From UBA11869 sp964544965 (GTDB lineage Bacteria; Pseudomonadota; Gammaproteobacteria; Eutrophobiales; Eutrophobiaceae), in assembly GCA_964544965.1 (NCBI GenBank), contig CAZJED010000040.1:1-13560 (forward strand): a stretch of 13,560 nt of DNA. The letters are read 5' to 3'. The translations under genes were made by a program, and so were the position numbers. Positions 13,349 to 13,560 of this stretch are shown here, piece after piece. How positions within the stretch are numbered: the first letter of the stretch is position 1; every line of letters starts with the position of its first letter. The notes beneath the pieces were generated by a model. That model did no database searches. It was not told where the DNA came from and saw only the letters and a program-made list of their open reading frames with translations.

Positions 13349-13560
13349 ATGAAGTTTAATTTAACGATTAATAAAAACAACTACTTGTATTGCACGCTTA
13401 TTTTTAAAACAGTCTGAAACAGTCTAGACCAGTCACTCTCAATGTAGTCACGTCACATCTACGTCACACTCTTTGGACAGGGGTATACCCCCAAAATCAT
13501 CACCATTAGTGCTTATATATATTCCGTCCACACAGCGGTGGGAGTAGAATTTGGGGTATG
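13349..13560. mobile_element. Probable end of an integrated element with arm-site-like repeats
   Basis: No gene is visible here. AAACAGTCT occurs at 13407-13415 and 13417-13425. GTCAC occurs four times between 13432 and 13467. GGGGTATACCCC at 13480-13491 is a perfect 12-base palindrome, and GGGGTAT recurs at 13553-13559 on the right edge. Short repeated boxes next to a tRNA-derived att site are what integrase arm-binding sites look like, and GGGGTAT-like repeats are familiar beside P4-type integrases. An integrase gene is not in the window, so the element itself is inferred. Confidence 0.45.

Noticed and set aside
13302..13400. A complete tRNA-Thr gene
   Set aside because: No 5' acceptor strand, D arm or full anticodon stem can be found to the right of 13348.
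13151..13417. An 88-codon plus-strand frame containing VPKAGVEPATYALRM
   Set aside because: This peptide is the well-known false translation of a tRNA 3' end. The frame also overlaps the reductase gene.
1..13560. CRISPR array, insertion sequence or transposase
   Set aside because: No regularly spaced repeats, terminal inverted repeats or transposase motifs are visible on either strand.

Overview
The window is AT-rich proteobacterial DNA. The UbiM-type ubiquinone hydroxylase, the gene order of the aa3 oxidase cluster and the OmpW porin suggest a low-GC gammaproteobacterium, or less likely a betaproteobacterium. A run of ten N inside a gene shows that it is a draft or metagenome scaffold. No gene is recognisable enough to name a genus.

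Layout from left to right. (1) 1-1324, minus strand: a two-gene unit, a diheme cytochrome c followed by the N-terminal part of a Tat-exported molybdopterin oxidoreductase of the NapA/DMSO-reductase superfamily, which runs off the left edge. Its promoter region carries two FNR-type boxes inside a duplicated 25-bp block. (2) 1520-2191: the C-terminal remnant of a PQQ-type sugar dehydrogenase, broken at its 5' side. (3) 2226-2981, plus strand: an FNR/Anr regulator with all four cluster cysteines. (4) 3176-10853, minus strand: a cytochrome c oxidase cluster in the order coxB (CuA subunit fused to cytochrome c), coxA, cox11, coxC, a DUF2909 membrane protein, SURF1 and an SCO-like thioredoxin-fold protein. 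It is followed by a separately promoted pair, a DUF6455-like cysteine protein and ubiM. (5) 10915-11615, minus strand: ompW, frameshifted at a run of eight C. (6) 11859-13277, plus strand: a group 1 truncated hemoglobin, interrupted by the scaffold gap, and a ferredoxin/flavin reductase. (7) 13302-13348: a 3' fragment of tRNA-Thr(CGU), most simply read as an attachment site, followed to the right edge by repeats that look like integrase arm sites.

The genes form a respiratory and redox neighbourhood. Five FNR-type palindromes (TTGAT-N4-ATCAN) lie in front of the molybdoenzyme unit, the DUF6455-ubiM unit and the divergent ompW/hemoglobin pair, and an fnr gene sits among them, so the region looks like a local low-oxygen regulon. 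The hemoglobin and reductase together suggest nitric oxide detoxification, which fits a nitrate- or nitrite-reducing lifestyle. The aa3 oxidase, SURF1, Cox11 and UbiM serve aerobic respiration.

The most unusual observation is in the oxidase. The K-channel lysine of subunit I is a methionine, its partner threonine is a valine, and the K-channel entrance glutamate of subunit II aligns with an arginine, while every metal ligand and the D-channel aspartate are kept. Other points of note are the tRNA-fragment island boundary, a likely ATT start on ubiM, the C8 frameshift in ompW, and the truncated dehydrogenase.
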